Under the pieces are notes generated by a model that saw only the letters and a list, made by a program, of their open reading frames with translations, ran no database searches and was not told the DNA's origin. From Thermoflavifilum aggregans (lineage in GTDB: Bacteria; Bacteroidota; Bacteroidia; Chitinophagales; Chitinophagaceae): 64,000 bases of DNA. Positions 63,464 to 64,000 of the stretch are shown here, piece after piece. The translations under genes were made by a program, and so were the position numbers. Position 1 is the first letter of the stretch. Each line of letters begins with the position of its first letter. Location of the stretch: the NCBI RefSeq assembly GCF_002797735.1, contig NZ_PGFG01000001.1, positions 806,001 to 870,000 of the forward strand. Reading direction: 5' to 3'.

Positions 63464-64000
63464 AGCAAACGAAATTCCGGTATATGCAGGGAATCACGGT
63501 TTCATTTGCACTGATTTGTTTCCCATAACGGGGCATAAACACATATCCCCGGTCAAGGCTGCGCATCGTGGGCTCCATGTTTAATTTCCCATCAGGGGTA
63601 ATGGTTACATCCCGAAGAATATAGGAACGTCTATAAGGCTCATTGTACAGGAAATGCAACGCCAGTCCAGTGTTCATCAACTGATAGGAAAGAAAATCAT
63701 CCGTTTGGTCATCATACTGATCTTTTCTTACAAAATTGCTCCACTCCAACTTGCCTGTTCCATCGTATGATAGTACGGCAATATCGTTGTAATGAAATCT
63801 GCTGTAGCCCATGCTCCGGTAAAAAGGACTGTAAAACCACGGTGAAAAGGGTGTGTAATAAAAATCATAATACGGATACAAAGTGTACGGACCGTACAGG
63901 TAATCCCATCGGTTCCAGGGGTTATATCCGGAGCTGGAATAAAATGATTCGGCTGTGATTAAAAATCCTCCGTCACTTTTCAGAATCAATTGCCGTAAAA
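63444..64000 (-). CDS. C-terminal part of a large protein cut by the right edge
   Basis: The frame stays open to the window edge, so this is the last 185 or so residues of a longer protein. The visible part has a Tyr/Phe/Pro-rich stretch (YNPWNRWDYLYGPYTLYP) and later VTITPDGKLNMEPTMR, suggesting an extracytoplasmic beta-rich protein. It ends 20 bases inside the next gene. Family not identified. Confidence 0.7.
   Translation of the reverse strand, partial: LRQLILKSDGGFLITAESFYSSSGYNPWNRWDYLYGPYTLYPYYDFYYTPFSPWFYSPFYRSMGYSRFHYNDIAVLSYDGTGKLEWSNFVRKDQYDDQTDDFLSYQLMNTGLALHFLYNEPYRRSYILRDVTITPDGKLNMEPTMRSLDRGYVFMPRYGKQISANETVIPCIYRNFVCFAKIQF

Noticed and set aside
1-64000. tRNA, rRNA, CRISPR, transposon, phage or integrated element
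   Set aside because: No cloverleaf, repeat-spacer array, transposase, integrase or long terminal inverted repeat was seen; nearly all space is filled by core genes.

Overview
The window looks like an ordinary, gene-dense stretch of core chromosome from a member of the Bacteroidota, most likely the Chitinophagales/Chitinophagaceae. The signs are the lpxC-fabZ gene fusion, a PorX-type response regulator (PglZ domain) of the type IX secretion system (T9SS), an AtpB with a long N-terminal extension, several families found mainly in Bacteroidota (DUF3098, DUF6427-like, an OmpA protein with thrombospondin type 3 repeats), starts without Shine-Dalgarno sequences, and many -7 promoter elements of the form TAnnTTTG. 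The family-level placement is inference. I see no rRNA, tRNA, CRISPR array, insertion sequence, phage or integrated element. No gene-free stretch exceeds 300 bases; the longest, between the OmpA-like gene and the polyprenyl synthase gene, is about 230 bases and holds two divergent promoters.

Layout. 0.1-4.3 kb: F-type ATP synthase genes atpB-E-F-H-A, closed by a strong terminator, with gamma (atpG) not following. 4.3-10.9 kb: pdxA and rsmA (divergent), a hydroxyacid dehydrogenase, greA with a terminator-like leader, a HIT protein, an RprX/RprY-like two-component pair and ruvC. 11.0-17.7 kb: a flippase-like membrane protein, a DUF3108 protein, an orphan OmpR-type regulator, ruvB and leuS. 17.9-26.2 kb: ftsX-DUF3098-uppP (cell envelope), ald, tsaE, copA, a RecQ helicase and a GroES-like protein. 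26.3-32.5 kb: a leftward lipid A operon (HD hydrolase, lpxD, lpxC-fabZ, lpxA, an unusual soluble ABC ATPase) followed by a metallo-beta-lactamase-fold hydrolase. 32.6-35.9 kb: porX, a small conserved-looking protein, a PhnP-like phosphodiesterase and a glycosyltransferase. 36-47.9 kb: a three-repeat helix-hairpin-helix protein, acyl-CoA dehydrogenase, an OmpA-like protein, polyprenyl diphosphate synthase, recJ, DUF983, the ComM/YifB ATPase, a short MutS relative and pyrC. 47.9-57.3 kb: an outer-membrane barrel protein, the rpsF-rpsR-rplI operon, htpG, a MacB-like permease, and a TPR/PstS-like/small membrane protein unit. 57.4-64 kb: a tyrosine phosphatase with hisS, a DsbD-like protein, purQ, a multi-spanning membrane protein and the C-terminal part of a protein that runs off the right edge.

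The most interesting points are regulatory and contextual. The porX promoter and the promoter of the HD-lpx operon are divergent and overlap, which could couple control of type IX secretion to lipid A synthesis, lipid A being the base of the A-LPS that anchors T9SS cargo. Three predicted phosphate-ester hydrolases sit around that point. The ABC ATPase beside lpxA keeps Walker A, signature and Walker B but lacks the Q-loop Gln and H-loop His. atpE is followed by a perfect 12-bp stem-loop, and greA has a promoter-terminator-gene arrangement. Most convergent gene pairs overlap at their stop codons and lack terminators. Exact TAnnTTTG elements lie shortly upstream of 18 starts, and at three genes they are close enough to suggest leaderless mRNAs.
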